Shown here: one piece after another, positions 6,143-14,699 of the stretch | Position numbering within the stretch: the first letter of the stretch is position 1 | How the letters are laid out: every line of letters starts with the position of its first letter | Source of the DNA: a virus | IMG/VR virus record: IMGVR_UViG_3300021961_000715 | Coordinates: 1-22,041 of that record | DNA length: 22,041 bases | Strand: one strand, 5' to 3' | The notes under the pieces: model-generated | Told to the model about the DNA's origin: nothing | Database searches by the model: none | What the model saw: the letters and a program-made list of their open reading frames with translations, nothing else | Program-made: the position numbers and the translations under genes

Positions 6143-6898
6143 ATGGCTTATCAGATCGTTGACGAATCCTCCCTCTCGGCTATCGTCCAGAACGTCGCCG
6201 CGCTGGTGAGCTATCCGACTCCTTCCGACCCGGCGGGATCGCCTGACCCGTCTGTGCAGCAGATGGTGCAAGCGGTCAACCTTTCCGGTTACGACTTGCT
6301 GTCAATGAACGACTGGCAAGAGCTGCAAAAAGTTCACACGATGTCGATTGAGGCCGCGACGGCGGGACAGTCCGAGCGCGCGTTTGATCTTCCAGAAGAC
6401 TTCTACGAGTTTGTCGATCAAACGCAATGGAACTCGTCGATGCAGTGGCCGGCCATTGGGCCAATCTCGCCGCAGTTCTGGCAACAGCTCATCATTCGCC
6501 AAACGCTACCAACGCTGTCGTTTTACTGGCAGGTTCGCGGCAACCAGCTCTATATCCTTGTCCCACCCACCGAAGCCCAAACACTCTCGTTCTATTACCA
6601 GAGCTTCGCGTGGGTGCGTGACCAGGACAATCCAGACCTTTACAAAAATCGCGCGACAAAAAATGGCGACGTGATTTTGCTCGACTCGTATCTCGTCACG
6701 TTGCTCGCCAGGGCGAAGTGGCTTGAGATGAAAGGTCTTGACTCAAGCGCAGCAATGCGCGATTTCCAAGTCAACTACGAAAATCGAAAGGGTAACGAAA
6801 AGGGCGCCCCGGTTCTGACGATGGTGCGCACCTTCCAGTACCCGTACATCCAGCCACTAACCAACACGCCTGATACTGGATTTGGAGGCGTCGGCTAG
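6143..6898 (+). CDS. Head-tail adaptor protein (251 aa)
   Basis: The adaptor forms the ring below the portal and links head to tail. The sequence has the central segment 'RAFDLPEDFYEFVDQTQWN' (about residues 79-97), followed by 'PAIGPISPQFWQQL', which I know from adaptor proteins of the SU10/P22 gp4-type group. The C-terminal half has 'DVILLDSYLVTLLARAKWLEMKGLDSS', a helical region. Its place after the capsid genes and before a gp10-like hub is the expected order. The GAGGAG ribosome site lies inside the end of the preceding gene, eight bases away. Its stop overlaps the GTG start of the next gene (TAGTG), so the two are translationally coupled. P22 gp4 is shorter, so assignment to that exact family is not firm. 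Confidence 0.75.
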   Translation: MAYQIVDESSLSAIVQNVAALVSYPTPSDPAGSPDPSVQQMVQAVNLSGYDLLSMNDWQELQKVHTMSIEAATAGQSERAFDLPEDFYEFVDQTQWNSSMQWPAIGPISPQFWQQLIIRQTLPTLSFYWQVRGNQLYILVPPTEAQTLSFYYQSFAWVRDQDNPDLYKNRATKNGDVILLDSYLVTLLARAKWLEMKGLDSSAAMRDFQVNYENRKGNEKGAPVLTMVRTFQYPYIQPLTNTPDTGFGGVG

Positions 6899-8496
6899 TG
6901 CCGCTTGTCCCGCTCAAGTCGTGGAAGACGCCGCGACTGGCGGCGGCTGCGCAGGTGTCGCAGTTGATCGTATCGCCTGCGCCTGTGGGCGGGTTGAACT
7001 ATCGCGACCCGATTAGCAACATGGCGCTAACCGACGCGTTGGTCATGCGCAATTTCATTCCGAAGCAGACCGGCGCTGAACTGCGCAAGGGCTGGCAGTA
7101 TTTCACGCCGACGCTCTCGGGTGATCCAAGCATCAACTCGCTTTTCTCGTACAACGCGCCGAATCCGGCCAACAGCAAGCTCTTTGCTGCCGCGGATGGC
7201 AACTTGTACGACGCAACAACCGGCGGCGTTGAGCCAACCGTTGCAGTGTCTGGCACAGGCAGCGCCGACGACTTGTGGGACACAACGCAGTTTTCGACCG
7301 TTGCCGGCAACTTCTTATTGGCCGTTTCACCGGGCGCTGGATACTGGACGTACAACGGCTCGACCTGGACGCAGCAATCGGTGACCGGACTTCCCGCGAA
7401 CCCGACCAGCGTCGCAGTGTGGAAGAACCGCGTGTGGTTCACGGTGCAGGACAGTGCAAGTGTGTACTACCTCGACACCGTCAACGCCATCACCGGCACC
7501 GCGGTCGAGTTTCCTATGGGCGGCACGCTGCGCAACGGCGGCTACGTCCGTGGCCTTGTCAACTGGACGCTTGACGCAGGCGTCGGAATCGACGACTACC
7601 TTGTTGTCGTCGGCTCGCAAGGCGACGTGTCGATCTGGCAGGGCACAGACCCGTCAGACCCGACAAAGTTTGGAATCAAAGGCGTGTGGTATGTCGGCCC
7701 CGTGCCGCGCTATGGGCGCTTCTTCACTAACTTTGGCGGCGACGTGATGTTGTTGTCCGAGCTTGGCATTGTGCCGGTGTCGAGACTGATCAACGGGCAG
7801 TTCAGTGAAATTCAGCCAGGCCCGGCTCAAAAAATTCAATCGGTCTTGTCGCCAGTTATTAGCCGCCTTCGCGATGAAGTTGCGTGGGACGTGTACCTTG
7901 TCCCAAATAGCGACGTGCTCGTCATCAAACTGCCGGTTGTCGATGGCACGTACGAGCAGTACGCCATGAACGTCAACACCGGCGCGTGGTGCACGCTGTC
8001 CTCGATGCCAATCATGGCAACCGCAATTTTGAACGGGCAGCTTTACTTTGCAACTGACGACTCTGCAATTGCCAAAGGTTTTTATGGAGAGCTGGATCAA
8101 GTTGACATAAACGGCGACGGTGGAGAGGCCGTTGATGGCGAGCTGCAAACCTCGTTCAACGCTTTCAACACGCCGGGCCAACTGAAGCGCTTCACGATGA
8201 TTCGCCCAGTATTCATTGCTCGGCAACCGCCGTCGATCAAAATCAGACTCAACACACAATACTCGTTTGGCAACGTCGCCGGTGCGCCGTCGTTTACAAC
8301 TGACCCGCGGCCAGAGTGGGATGACGGCAGTTGGAACTTAGCGAGATGGGCGTCGTCATCAAACACCTACGAGATTTGGATCGGAGTTACAGGGCTTGGT
8401 TACTACGGATCGTTGCGCATGCGCATTCGAGGGCTGGGCGGGTCAACTTTGTTTGCAAGTTTTCACACGTTAAGTGAAATCGGCGGAGTGATGTGA
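6898..8496 (+). CDS. P22 gp10-like tail hub / packaged-DNA stabilisation protein (532 aa)
   Basis: This protein would form the nozzle-like hub that closes the portal channel after packaging. It begins with GTG overlapping the previous stop, with GGAGG nine bases upstream. The N-terminal part has 'APVGGLNYRDPISNMALTDALVMRNFIPKQTG', a pattern typical of gp10-like proteins ('...GGLN..DP...M....A..L.N..P...G...R.GW'). The remainder is mostly beta, with repeated Trp/Tyr-containing blades such as 'VAVWKNRVWFTV' and 'VVVGSQGDVSIWQG', consistent with a beta propeller. Length is slightly above P22 gp10 (about 472). The last base of the stop overlaps the next start. No tape measure or tail tube gene is nearby, which supports a short tail. 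Confidence 0.75.
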   Translation: MPLVPLKSWKTPRLAAAAQVSQLIVSPAPVGGLNYRDPISNMALTDALVMRNFIPKQTGAELRKGWQYFTPTLSGDPSINSLFSYNAPNPANSKLFAAADGNLYDATTGGVEPTVAVSGTGSADDLWDTTQFSTVAGNFLLAVSPGAGYWTYNGSTWTQQSVTGLPANPTSVAVWKNRVWFTVQDSASVYYLDTVNAITGTAVEFPMGGTLRNGGYVRGLVNWTLDAGVGIDDYLVVVGSQGDVSIWQGTDPSDPTKFGIKGVWYVGPVPRYGRFFTNFGGDVMLLSELGIVPVSRLINGQFSEIQPGPAQKIQSVLSPVISRLRDEVAWDVYLVPNSDVLVIKLPVVDGTYEQYAMNVNTGAWCTLSSMPIMATAILNGQLYFATDDSAIAKGFYGELDQVDINGDGGEAVDGELQTSFNAFNTPGQLKRFTMIRPVFIARQPPSIKIRLNTQYSFGNVAGAPSFTTDPRPEWDDGSWNLARWASSSNTYEIWIGVTGLGYYGSLRMRIRGLGGSTLFASFHTLSEIGGVM

Positions 8497-9467
8497 TGGC
8501 TCAAGCTAATCCTTTAATTGCAGCTCTGCGAGCAAACTCGCAGCCGGCGACTACAATGGGCTCTGGCCCGCAAGCGTTGAATTTTGCTTGGCAAAATCGC
8601 GCAAGCCCGACGTTGCCAGCGCCAACTGGCCCAGTGCCTAAACCGCCGCCTGTTCAGCCGCCGTCACCGCCTGTTCAGCCGCCGCCTCCTGTTCAGCCGC
8701 CGCCGCAGCCGCCCGTGCCGCCGCCGCGCACGCCGCCGACTCCTCCATTCCGACCGGATCTTGATTTGCGATTGACGCCGGATGGCCGATTGCCAAATTT
8801 CCCGCCGCCAACGCCACCAACGCCGTCGCGCGAAATTTTAGGTGACGAGCCGAATTTTCGGCGAGAGCCAGGCGTTCCGCCGCTGCTTAATCGGCCCGAC
8901 ATAGCGCCACCGACACCGCCAGTCGGCCCTGATTTGCCGCCGCCGCCAGCAGAAGACCCTGACCCGTGGCGTTTTCGCTATGAGCCGCCGCCAGTCGGTC
9001 CTGACTTGCCACCGCCGCCGGCAGAAGATCCTGACCCGTGGCGGCAGCCAGACCAACCGCCGCCCGTTGCGCCTACCACTCCGGTCACGCCGGAGCCGTC
9101 GGTGCGCGACATTCTCGGCAAAGTAGTGCCACCCAACACGCCGCCGCCGGTTGAGCCTCTGGCTCCGCAATTAAATGCAACGCCGGAGGATTTGCAGAGC
9201 CTGCGCGAGATTTTGAATTTTCAAATGCCGACCGATCTTTTCCAAATGGCGCCGACGTTTGTTGAAGGCTTCACGCCTCCGCCTGACGTGGCGGCAGCAA
9301 TGCAACCGCCAGCGCCGGAGCCGCAACTTATTGACCCAAACTTGCTGGCAATGCTCGACATGCAACAGCCACAGCAACCCGTGCAGGCTCAGCAACCGCT
9401 TCCAGAGGAGTTGATATACGGCAACGAGATGCCTTGGTGGATGTTTGGCGAGGAGATGCTTCGTTAA
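8496..9467 (+). CDS. Proline-rich repeat protein (323 aa), unknown function
   Basis: ATG 8496 overlaps the preceding stop (TGATG) and has GGAG seven bases upstream; a GTG three bases earlier is also possible. Residues about 45-200 are dominated by proline, first as 'PPVQPP' repeats and then as a 24-residue unit containing 'VGPDLPPPPAEDPDPWR', present twice. The C-terminal third is less extreme, Gln/Pro/Leu-rich, and ends in an aromatic-acidic tail 'EMPWWMFGEEMLR'. It is likely an extended, disordered or polyproline-II rod with a small C-terminal anchor. Poly-Pro tracts usually need host EF-P for translation. It sits between the tail hub and the acetyltransferase, so it may be a virion or tail-associated spacer. 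I know of no named family; the role is open. Confidence 0.75.
   Translation: MAQANPLIAALRANSQPATTMGSGPQALNFAWQNRASPTLPAPTGPVPKPPPVQPPSPPVQPPPPVQPPPQPPVPPPRTPPTPPFRPDLDLRLTPDGRLPNFPPPTPPTPSREILGDEPNFRREPGVPPLLNRPDIAPPTPPVGPDLPPPPAEDPDPWRFRYEPPPVGPDLPPPPAEDPDPWRQPDQPPPVAPTTPVTPEPSVRDILGKVVPPNTPPPVEPLAPQLNATPEDLQSLREILNFQMPTDLFQMAPTFVEGFTPPPDVAAAMQPPAPEPQLIDPNLLAMLDMQQPQQPVQAQQPLPEELIYGNEMPWWMFGEEMLR
8649..8702 (+). repeat. Three copies of a 15-base repeat in the proline-rich gene
   Basis: CCTGTTCAGCCGCCG occurs at 8649-8663, 8670-8684 and 8688-8702, encoding 'PVQPP' units. Spacing is 21 and 18 bases, so all copies stay in frame and length changes by whole codons are possible. Confidence 0.85.
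8916..9043 (+). repeat. Direct repeat with 72-base period in the proline-rich gene
   Basis: The segment 8916-8971 recurs at 8988-9043 with only a few third-position changes (GGC/GGT, GAT/GAC, CCG/CCA, GAC/GAT), keeping the peptide 'PPVGPDLPPPPAEDPDPWR' unchanged. Synonymous-only divergence indicates selection on the repeated peptide after an older duplication. Confidence 0.85.
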
Positions 9468-9904
9468 TGATCCAGACGGCAAATCAAGAAGTGCTGGCGC
9501 GCTGGTTGTGCGAGCGAATCGGCTTGATGCCATCGCCGCACTTGCGCTGCATCGCGAACGTCAATCGCGACGGCAAGATCTTGGGCGTGGTCGGTTTTGA
9601 TGGTTGGAATGGCGCCTCATGCCAGATGCATGTTGCCGGTGAAGGGAATTGGGTGACGCGTGATTTGCTGTTTGCCGGATTTGACTACCCGTTCAACGTC
9701 GCCGGATGCCGCGTTGTGTTGGGCTTGGTGCCATCCGGCAACAAGCAAGCGTTGCGATTTGACAAACATGTTGGGTTTGAAGAAGTTGCGCGAATCAAAG
9801 ATGCGCACCCTGATGGAGAGTTAATCCTATTAAAAATGCGGCGCGAAAATTGCCGCTATCTGAGGAAACAAGATGGGCAAGAAGTCATCTCCGCCGCCGC
9901 CTGA
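9467..9904 (+). CDS. GNAT-type N-acetyltransferase-like phage protein (145 aa)
   Basis: The frame extends upstream to 9434, but ATG 9467 overlaps the preceding stop (TAATG) and begins the protein-like sequence. The fold assignment rests on 'KILGVVGFDGWNGASCQMHVAG' (beta 2-4 region, about residues 37-58) and on 'SGNKQALRFDKHVGFEEVARI' (about 90-110), the typical C-terminal GNAT motif with an Asn and a 'GF' turn. GNAT enzymes transfer an acetyl group from acetyl-CoA to an amine; the substrate here is unknown. Such genes recur among tail genes of short-tailed phages. The classical Q/RxxGxG/A loop is not obvious, so catalytic activity is uncertain. The last 32 bases overlap the next gene. Confidence 0.65.
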   Translation: MIQTANQEVLARWLCERIGLMPSPHLRCIANVNRDGKILGVVGFDGWNGASCQMHVAGEGNWVTRDLLFAGFDYPFNVAGCRVVLGLVPSGNKQALRFDKHVGFEEVARIKDAHPDGELILLKMRRENCRYLRKQDGQEVISAAA

Positions 9905-11081
9905 CTATACCGGCGCCGCACTGGCGCAGGCAGAGGCGTCGAAGGAAAATTTGAACATTCAGAACTTTGCGAACCGTCCGACGGTGAACACGCCGTGGGG
10001 CTCGGAGTCGTGGACGACCAACGCAACAACTGATCCGGCGACTGGTCAGGTTGTGACGCAGTGGACGCAAAACACGACGTTGACGCCGGAATTGCAAGCG
10101 GCGCTGGATTCTCAAATTGGCCTTCAGCAGCAGCGAAGTGACCTTGCTGGTGGTTTCATGGGGCGTGTGCAAGACGCATACACGCAGCCCTTTGATTGGC
10201 AAAACATGCCGTCGCTTACCTCGGCTGGAATGCCGGGGCAGTTGTCTGCTGGCGTTTCCGACTACGCGCCAGGGCTCTCGACTGGTGTCGGTCCGACGCG
10301 AGTGCAGCGGTCTTTGAACATGGCAGACAACCCGGCAATGCCGGCGTTTGACCCGTCATATCGCGACGCCATCGCGACCGATTTGGTCGGGCGAATGCTG
10401 CCGGTCCATCAAATGCAGCAATCGTCGCTCGAAACGCAACTTGCTAATCAAGGTTTTCAAAAAGGCACCGAGGCGTACAAGCGCGCGTTTGACGACTTGT
10501 CTGGACGACAAGCGTCTGAGCGCTTTAATGCGCTTGATATTGCCGGCAACGAAGCTCAGCGCCTGTACGGCATGCAGATGGGGAGCCGGCAACAAGCGTT
10601 TAACGAGGATGTGGGCGCTGGCAATTTTGCCAACTCGGCTGCCAACCAAGCGTTTCAGATGCGCTTGGCAAACAACCAATTCAACAACCAGGCATTGCAA
10701 CAAGCGTCTGCAATGGACATTTCGAGGCAGCAGGCAAACAACGCCGCTGCAATGCAGCAGTTCAACATGGCGCAGCAATATGCCGATCAGCAAAATCGTT
10801 TGCGACAACAAGCGATTGCCGAGCAGCAACTGCAACGCTCGATGCCACTCAACGAGATGAACGCTCTACTTACCGGCCAGCAAGTCGGTATGCCGCAGAT
10901 GCCAGGCTTCCAGGCGGCAGGAATTGCTGACACGCCGCAGCTTTTGAATGCTGCAAACATGCAGTACCAGGCCGCGCTTGATGCGCAAAACGCAAAAAAC
11001 GCCGCGTTTGGAAACACGATTGGCGGATTGTTTAGCCTTGGAAGCGCTGCGCTTGGGAATCCATTTGCGTTCAAGAGTTAA
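9873..11081 (+). CDS. Internal virion / DNA-ejection-type protein (402 aa)
   Basis: The gene begins inside the end of the acetyltransferase gene, with a GAGG ribosome site. It starts 'MGKKSSPPPPDYTGAALAQ', then 'RPTVNTPWGSESWTT', a beginning I recognise from internal or tail-associated proteins of many short-tailed phages. Residues about 165-330 are very rich in Gln, Asn and Ala with repeated 'NQAF', 'NNQF' and 'QQA' blocks, predicted long helices. The C-terminus has a short hydrophobic glycine stretch, 'FGNTIGGLFSLGSAALG' (about 379-395), which could contact the membrane. This composition and the place before other large proteins suggest a protein released with the DNA into the host envelope. 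The precise role is inferred. Confidence 0.65.
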   Translation: MGKKSSPPPPDYTGAALAQAEASKENLNIQNFANRPTVNTPWGSESWTTNATTDPATGQVVTQWTQNTTLTPELQAALDSQIGLQQQRSDLAGGFMGRVQDAYTQPFDWQNMPSLTSAGMPGQLSAGVSDYAPGLSTGVGPTRVQRSLNMADNPAMPAFDPSYRDAIATDLVGRMLPVHQMQQSSLETQLANQGFQKGTEAYKRAFDDLSGRQASERFNALDIAGNEAQRLYGMQMGSRQQAFNEDVGAGNFANSAANQAFQMRLANNQFNNQALQQASAMDISRQQANNAAAMQQFNMAQQYADQQNRLRQQAIAEQQLQRSMPLNEMNALLTGQQVGMPQMPGFQAAGIADTPQLLNAANMQYQAALDAQNAKNAAFGNTIGGLFSLGSAALGNPFAFKS

Positions 11082-11102
11082 AAAATTACGGAGCATAGGA
11101 AA

Positions 11103-11507
11103 ATGAATGACGATTTGATGCTCGAATATCTGTTGCAAATGGGCGCCATGAATCCCGAGGAGCAACGGCTTGCTCGTAAGCAGGCGCAAGTAACCGCGCT
11201 TCGCGATCAGTCAATGCAGCCCCTTCAAGGCGGCATGGCTGGCCGAGTTTATGTGGGCCCGTCGATTGCGCAAGGGCTTGCGCAGCTCGGGCAGGCGTAT
11301 GGCGCTCGTAAGGGGCAGCAAAAAGTCGATGAAAAATTCGGCGAATTCAACACAAAGCAGGGCGACATGTTGCGCGAGATGCAACAGCGCATGCTGCAGC
11401 GCCGTGCAATGGCGACCGGCACAACGCCGCAAGCAATGCTGCCGCCGTCTGGTTCGTATGGCGGTAAAGGCCCGTACGATCCAGAAGAAAACTACGGGAT
11501 GTATTAA
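11103..11507 (+). CDS. Small phage structural-region protein (134 aa)
   Basis: The ribosome site upstream is GGAG or AGG within 'ACGGAGCATAGGAAA'. The protein has no membrane segment or enzyme motif. It starts 'MNDDLMLEYLLQMGAMNPEE', is Gln/Met-rich and helical through about residue 100, and contains 'GPSIAQGLAQLGQAYGARKGQQKVDEKF', a pattern common in small proteins beside internal virion genes. The C-terminus is Gly/Pro/Tyr-rich and probably flexible. It is flanked by two ejection-type genes and likely acts with them. Confidence 0.65.
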   Translation: MNDDLMLEYLLQMGAMNPEEQRLARKQAQVTALRDQSMQPLQGGMAGRVYVGPSIAQGLAQLGQAYGARKGQQKVDEKFGEFNTKQGDMLREMQQRMLQRRAMATGTTPQAMLPPSGSYGGKGPYDPEENYGMY

Positions 11508-11519
11508 GCGGAGAGCAGT

Positions 11520-12632
11520 ATGGACTACAACTTCCAAATGCCGCCGCTGAGCATCGACCCGCTTGCAGATGCTGAGGAGCAACTGCGAAAGGTTATGGTT
11601 GCTGGGCAACGGCCAAAAATGCTGCCGCGCTCAACTCAACGCGCTACCGCCGGCGGTGCTTTGACAAGCAACGTCAAGCCAGGCGACAGCTCAATGCTTC
11701 CGCAAACAACGCGCGGCATGGCCGACTACTTTACTCGTCAGGGACTTGACGCATACTCGGCCGACCCAGATGTGACTGGACTGCAGCAATACGCGAAACA
11801 GCGTGGTCAAGAAGGCGAGAGCGCTATGCTCAATGCGCTTGCCGCGCAATATGCTGGCGAGCGCTTTCAGCCGGTGCAGGCGCAATTTCTGAAGCGCGCG
11901 ATGGCCGCGCAAGACCCACTCAAGGTCGGCAACGCTGGCTATATCACGCCAAGCGGCGAGTACGTCAAAGATCCATCCTACGCGCAAGAGCGTCGTGCAG
12001 AAAAGTTCTTAGGTCTTGGGCAGCTTTATGGCGCTCAAGCAACTCGCGAAGAGCAGGGAGAGGCAGACCGCGCTAATCGCATGGCAATTGCTGGCTTGCG
12101 TGCGGCCGCGGGAGACGGCGCCAACGATTCACGTCTGTGGCGCGCAGAAGACAAGCTGCGCAACGATTTTGAAACGATCACCAAAGACTTGCGCACCGAG
12201 CTCGGCGCGACGCGCAAGATCACCGAGATCATTGCTGCGACGCCCGCCGGCACGCGACCGGACGCTATTACGCAGCAGTCGCTCGTGATCCTGCTCAATA
12301 AATTCCTCGATCCTGGCTCGGTGGTTCGCGAAGGCGAGTTTGATCGCGTCGTCAAGGCGCAAGGCCTTGAGGGCCGCGCGCGCAACCTGAGCGCTAACTT
12401 GCTGCGCGGTGAGCCGTTAAACGACGAGGCAATCCAGCAAATTAACTCGCTCGCGCAGCTCTATCAGCGGGCCGCCGAGGCCAAAATGCGCAGCGAAGCC
12501 GCGCATTACGCCACGGTCGCACGCCAGCGCGGTCTGGATATCGGCGCAGTCATCGTTGACGGCGCGCTGCTCGCGCCCGCGGCGTCAGCATCTGGCGCCG
12601 GCCCTCAAATTATCGACCTGCCGCCCCGTTGA
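11520..12632 (+). CDS. Internal virion / ejection-type protein (370 aa)
   Basis: The GGAG ribosome site is well placed in the 12-base gap. The first 60 residues look disordered; the rest is mostly helical. About residues 235-285 contain 'ALVILLNKFLDPGSVVREGEF' in near form (the seen core is 'LNKFLDPGSVVREGEFDRV'), a motif I know from internal virion proteins of many short-tailed and some long-tailed phages. It is followed by a helical C-terminal segment and a short Pro-rich tail. No lytic transglycosylase motif is visible. The neighbours on both sides are of the same class, which fits a multi-protein ejection complex as in P22 or T7, where three proteins leave the head before the DNA. Confidence 0.7.
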   Translation: MDYNFQMPPLSIDPLADAEEQLRKVMVAGQRPKMLPRSTQRATAGGALTSNVKPGDSSMLPQTTRGMADYFTRQGLDAYSADPDVTGLQQYAKQRGQEGESAMLNALAAQYAGERFQPVQAQFLKRAMAAQDPLKVGNAGYITPSGEYVKDPSYAQERRAEKFLGLGQLYGAQATREEQGEADRANRMAIAGLRAAAGDGANDSRLWRAEDKLRNDFETITKDLRTELGATRKITEIIAATPAGTRPDAITQQSLVILLNKFLDPGSVVREGEFDRVVKAQGLEGRARNLSANLLRGEPLNDEAIQQINSLAQLYQRAAEAKMRSEAAHYATVARQRGLDIGAVIVDGALLAPAASASGAGPQIIDLPPR

Positions 12633-12640
12633 GGTAAGTC

Positions 12641-14695
12641 ATGCCGTTGTATCGAATCGAAGGACAGGTCTACGAAGCTGCGACGCCTGACGAGGCGTAC
12701 AAGCAGCACGCGCAGAAGAATTCGCCTGGGATGCTAGGCGGGCTCGCGCAGCAGTTCAACCAGGGCCTCACGCTGGGCGGCGCCGACGAGTTGCAAGCAG
12801 GCGCTGAAACGCTGTTTGGTAATGAGTACGGTCGTTCACTTGAGCGTCAACGCCGCGAGCGAGCGGCTTTCCAGACTGAGCACCCGTACTTGTCCGCCGG
12901 CGCGACGGCGCTTGGCGCCGTGGCTCCGGTCGTGGCGTCAACTCTTGCCGGCTCTTTAGCCGGGCCTATGGGCACCGGAGCCGCAGCGACGACTACGGGC
13001 GGCCGTGCACTCAAGCTTACGATGGATGCGCTGTACGGTGGTGGCAATGCAGTCCGTAGCGCTAACAGCGTTGGCGGTGCAGTGTTAAGAGGTGGCGAAG
13101 CGTCCGTACTGCCTGGCATGACGGCCGGCTATTTATCAGCGGAACCGGGCAAGCGCGAAATGGGAGGTTTGGAAGGAGGCCTTGTCGGCGCCACGTTAGG
13201 CGGCGCTGTCGGCGGCGGTATTCAAACCGCGGGCGTGGCCGGTCAATACCTTACCCCGTATTTGCGTCGAGTGGCTGATGCGATTGGTGCAGGACGTAGT
13301 GGTTTGAGCTACATGACCGCGCCGTCTGCTCAGGGCGTCACCCAAGCGCCGCTCACGGCGGCTGAGGCCAAGGTGCTTGCCTCGATGGAGGCCGCTGGAG
13401 TGTCCCCAGAGGCCGCCGCAGCGCGTCTTGAGCAGGCTCGCCTGCTAGGCGTGCCGCTTGGCCTTATTGACGTTGGTGGAGCGCAGACGCAGCGCCTCGG
13501 GCGCGCCGTGCGCACGTTGCCGGGCGAGGGCAGCGAGATTGTTGATCGCGCCCTTGAAAAGCGCGCAGCAGATCAGCCAAATCGCGTCATCAATATTCTT
13601 GAGAAGGCGCTCGGGCGCAAAAGCTCGGGCAACTCGGGGCGTGTTTCGGATGACCTAACCATGCAGGCGCGCATGGAGTCGTCGCCGTTCTATCAGCAAC
13701 TTGGCAGCCTGCCGGATCTAGACGATCCAAAAATTTTGAGCACTTTCCAGTTGCCGGCAGTGCAGAAGATTGTGCAACAAGCAGAAGCCTCGCGGCGCGC
13801 CTGGGGTAGGTCGGTCAATCCGCTCTACGACGACGAGGGCAACTTGCTGCGTCGCCCGACGTTCCAAGACATCGATCTTGTTAAGCAAAATATTGACGAG
13901 ATGCTGCTTCCTGTTTATCGCCAGGGGCCGCGGCCCGCAGACTCGATTGATGTCAGCACGCGCACGTCGCGAGAGATGGCTGGCGACGTTAATCGCAAGC
14001 TCGTGGCAGCCGCAGACGCTGCTCCGTTTGGTGACATCTACGCAAACGCTCGTGCGAGCTACGCCGGGCCGGCGCAGGCGCGCGACGCGTTCAACAGCGG
14101 CCTTGATTTTCCGAATGCGTCGTTGCAAGACGTTATTGCGATGCGTCAGACGGGCAGCCCGGCAGAGCTCAAATATTACGGGCGTGGCGTTGTTGACGCG
14201 CTTCGCAACAAAGTTGAGGGAATGCCAGACCTTTTATCGTCGCCAAACGTGTTGCGCTCGGTCGCGGGGAACCGCAATGCTCGCGCCAAACTTGAGGCGG
14301 CAACGCCTGATCGCCGCGTGCAAGCGCTGCGAGATCGCATCACGGCCGAAAACGAAACCGCGCGCACGAACGCCTTTGTGCGCTCGGGCTCGCAGACCGC
14401 AGACAAGGCAGCAGAAGCCGCCGATGTGGCCGTTGATCTTGCAGCAGATGCCGCGACGAGCGGCGTCAGTAACGTCGCCGTGCGCAGTTTGCGCGCTGGT
14501 TACGACAGAGTTATGGCCGGCGCTAACGCAAACACACGCGCTGAAATTGCGCGCATCTTGACCAACTTTAACGACCCGGCGGCTCAACAAGCCCTGCTGA
14601 GACGATTGCAAGAATTGCAAGCTCAAGGCAACTTAACGGCGCAGCAAGTCGCAAACGTCGGTCGTTCAATGACAGTTCAGACTGAGGTGGAGTAA
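12641..14695 (+). CDS. Large internal virion / ejection protein with Gly/Ala membrane-like stretches (684 aa)
   Basis: GAGG lies six bases before the ATG. The N-terminus 'MPLYRIEGQVYEAATPDEAY' is a small domain seen at the start of several phage internal proteins. Residues about 85-117 and 133-203 are long Gly/Ala/Val-rich stretches of the kind that insert into membranes. The remainder (about 235-684) is soluble and helical with many charged residues, including 'VRTLPGEGSEIVDRALEKRAA'. This arrangement fits a protein that leaves the virion and helps form the DNA channel through the cell envelope. No peptidoglycan hydrolase motif was recognised. It is the last gene before the tail fibre. Confidence 0.7.
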   Translation: MPLYRIEGQVYEAATPDEAYKQHAQKNSPGMLGGLAQQFNQGLTLGGADELQAGAETLFGNEYGRSLERQRRERAAFQTEHPYLSAGATALGAVAPVVASTLAGSLAGPMGTGAAATTTGGRALKLTMDALYGGGNAVRSANSVGGAVLRGGEASVLPGMTAGYLSAEPGKREMGGLEGGLVGATLGGAVGGGIQTAGVAGQYLTPYLRRVADAIGAGRSGLSYMTAPSAQGVTQAPLTAAEAKVLASMEAAGVSPEAAAARLEQARLLGVPLGLIDVGGAQTQRLGRAVRTLPGEGSEIVDRALEKRAADQPNRVINILEKALGRKSSGNSGRVSDDLTMQARMESSPFYQQLGSLPDLDDPKILSTFQLPAVQKIVQQAEASRRAWGRSVNPLYDDEGNLLRRPTFQDIDLVKQNIDEMLLPVYRQGPRPADSIDVSTRTSREMAGDVNRKLVAAADAAPFGDIYANARASYAGPAQARDAFNSGLDFPNASLQDVIAMRQTGSPAELKYYGRGVVDALRNKVEGMPDLLSSPNVLRSVAGNRNARAKLEAATPDRRVQALRDRITAENETARTNAFVRSGSQTADKAAEAADVAVDLAADAATSGVSNVAVRSLRAGYDRVMAGANANTRAEIARILTNFNDPAAQQALLRRLQELQAQGNLTAQQVANVGRSMTVQTEVE

Positions 14696-14699
14696 AGCA

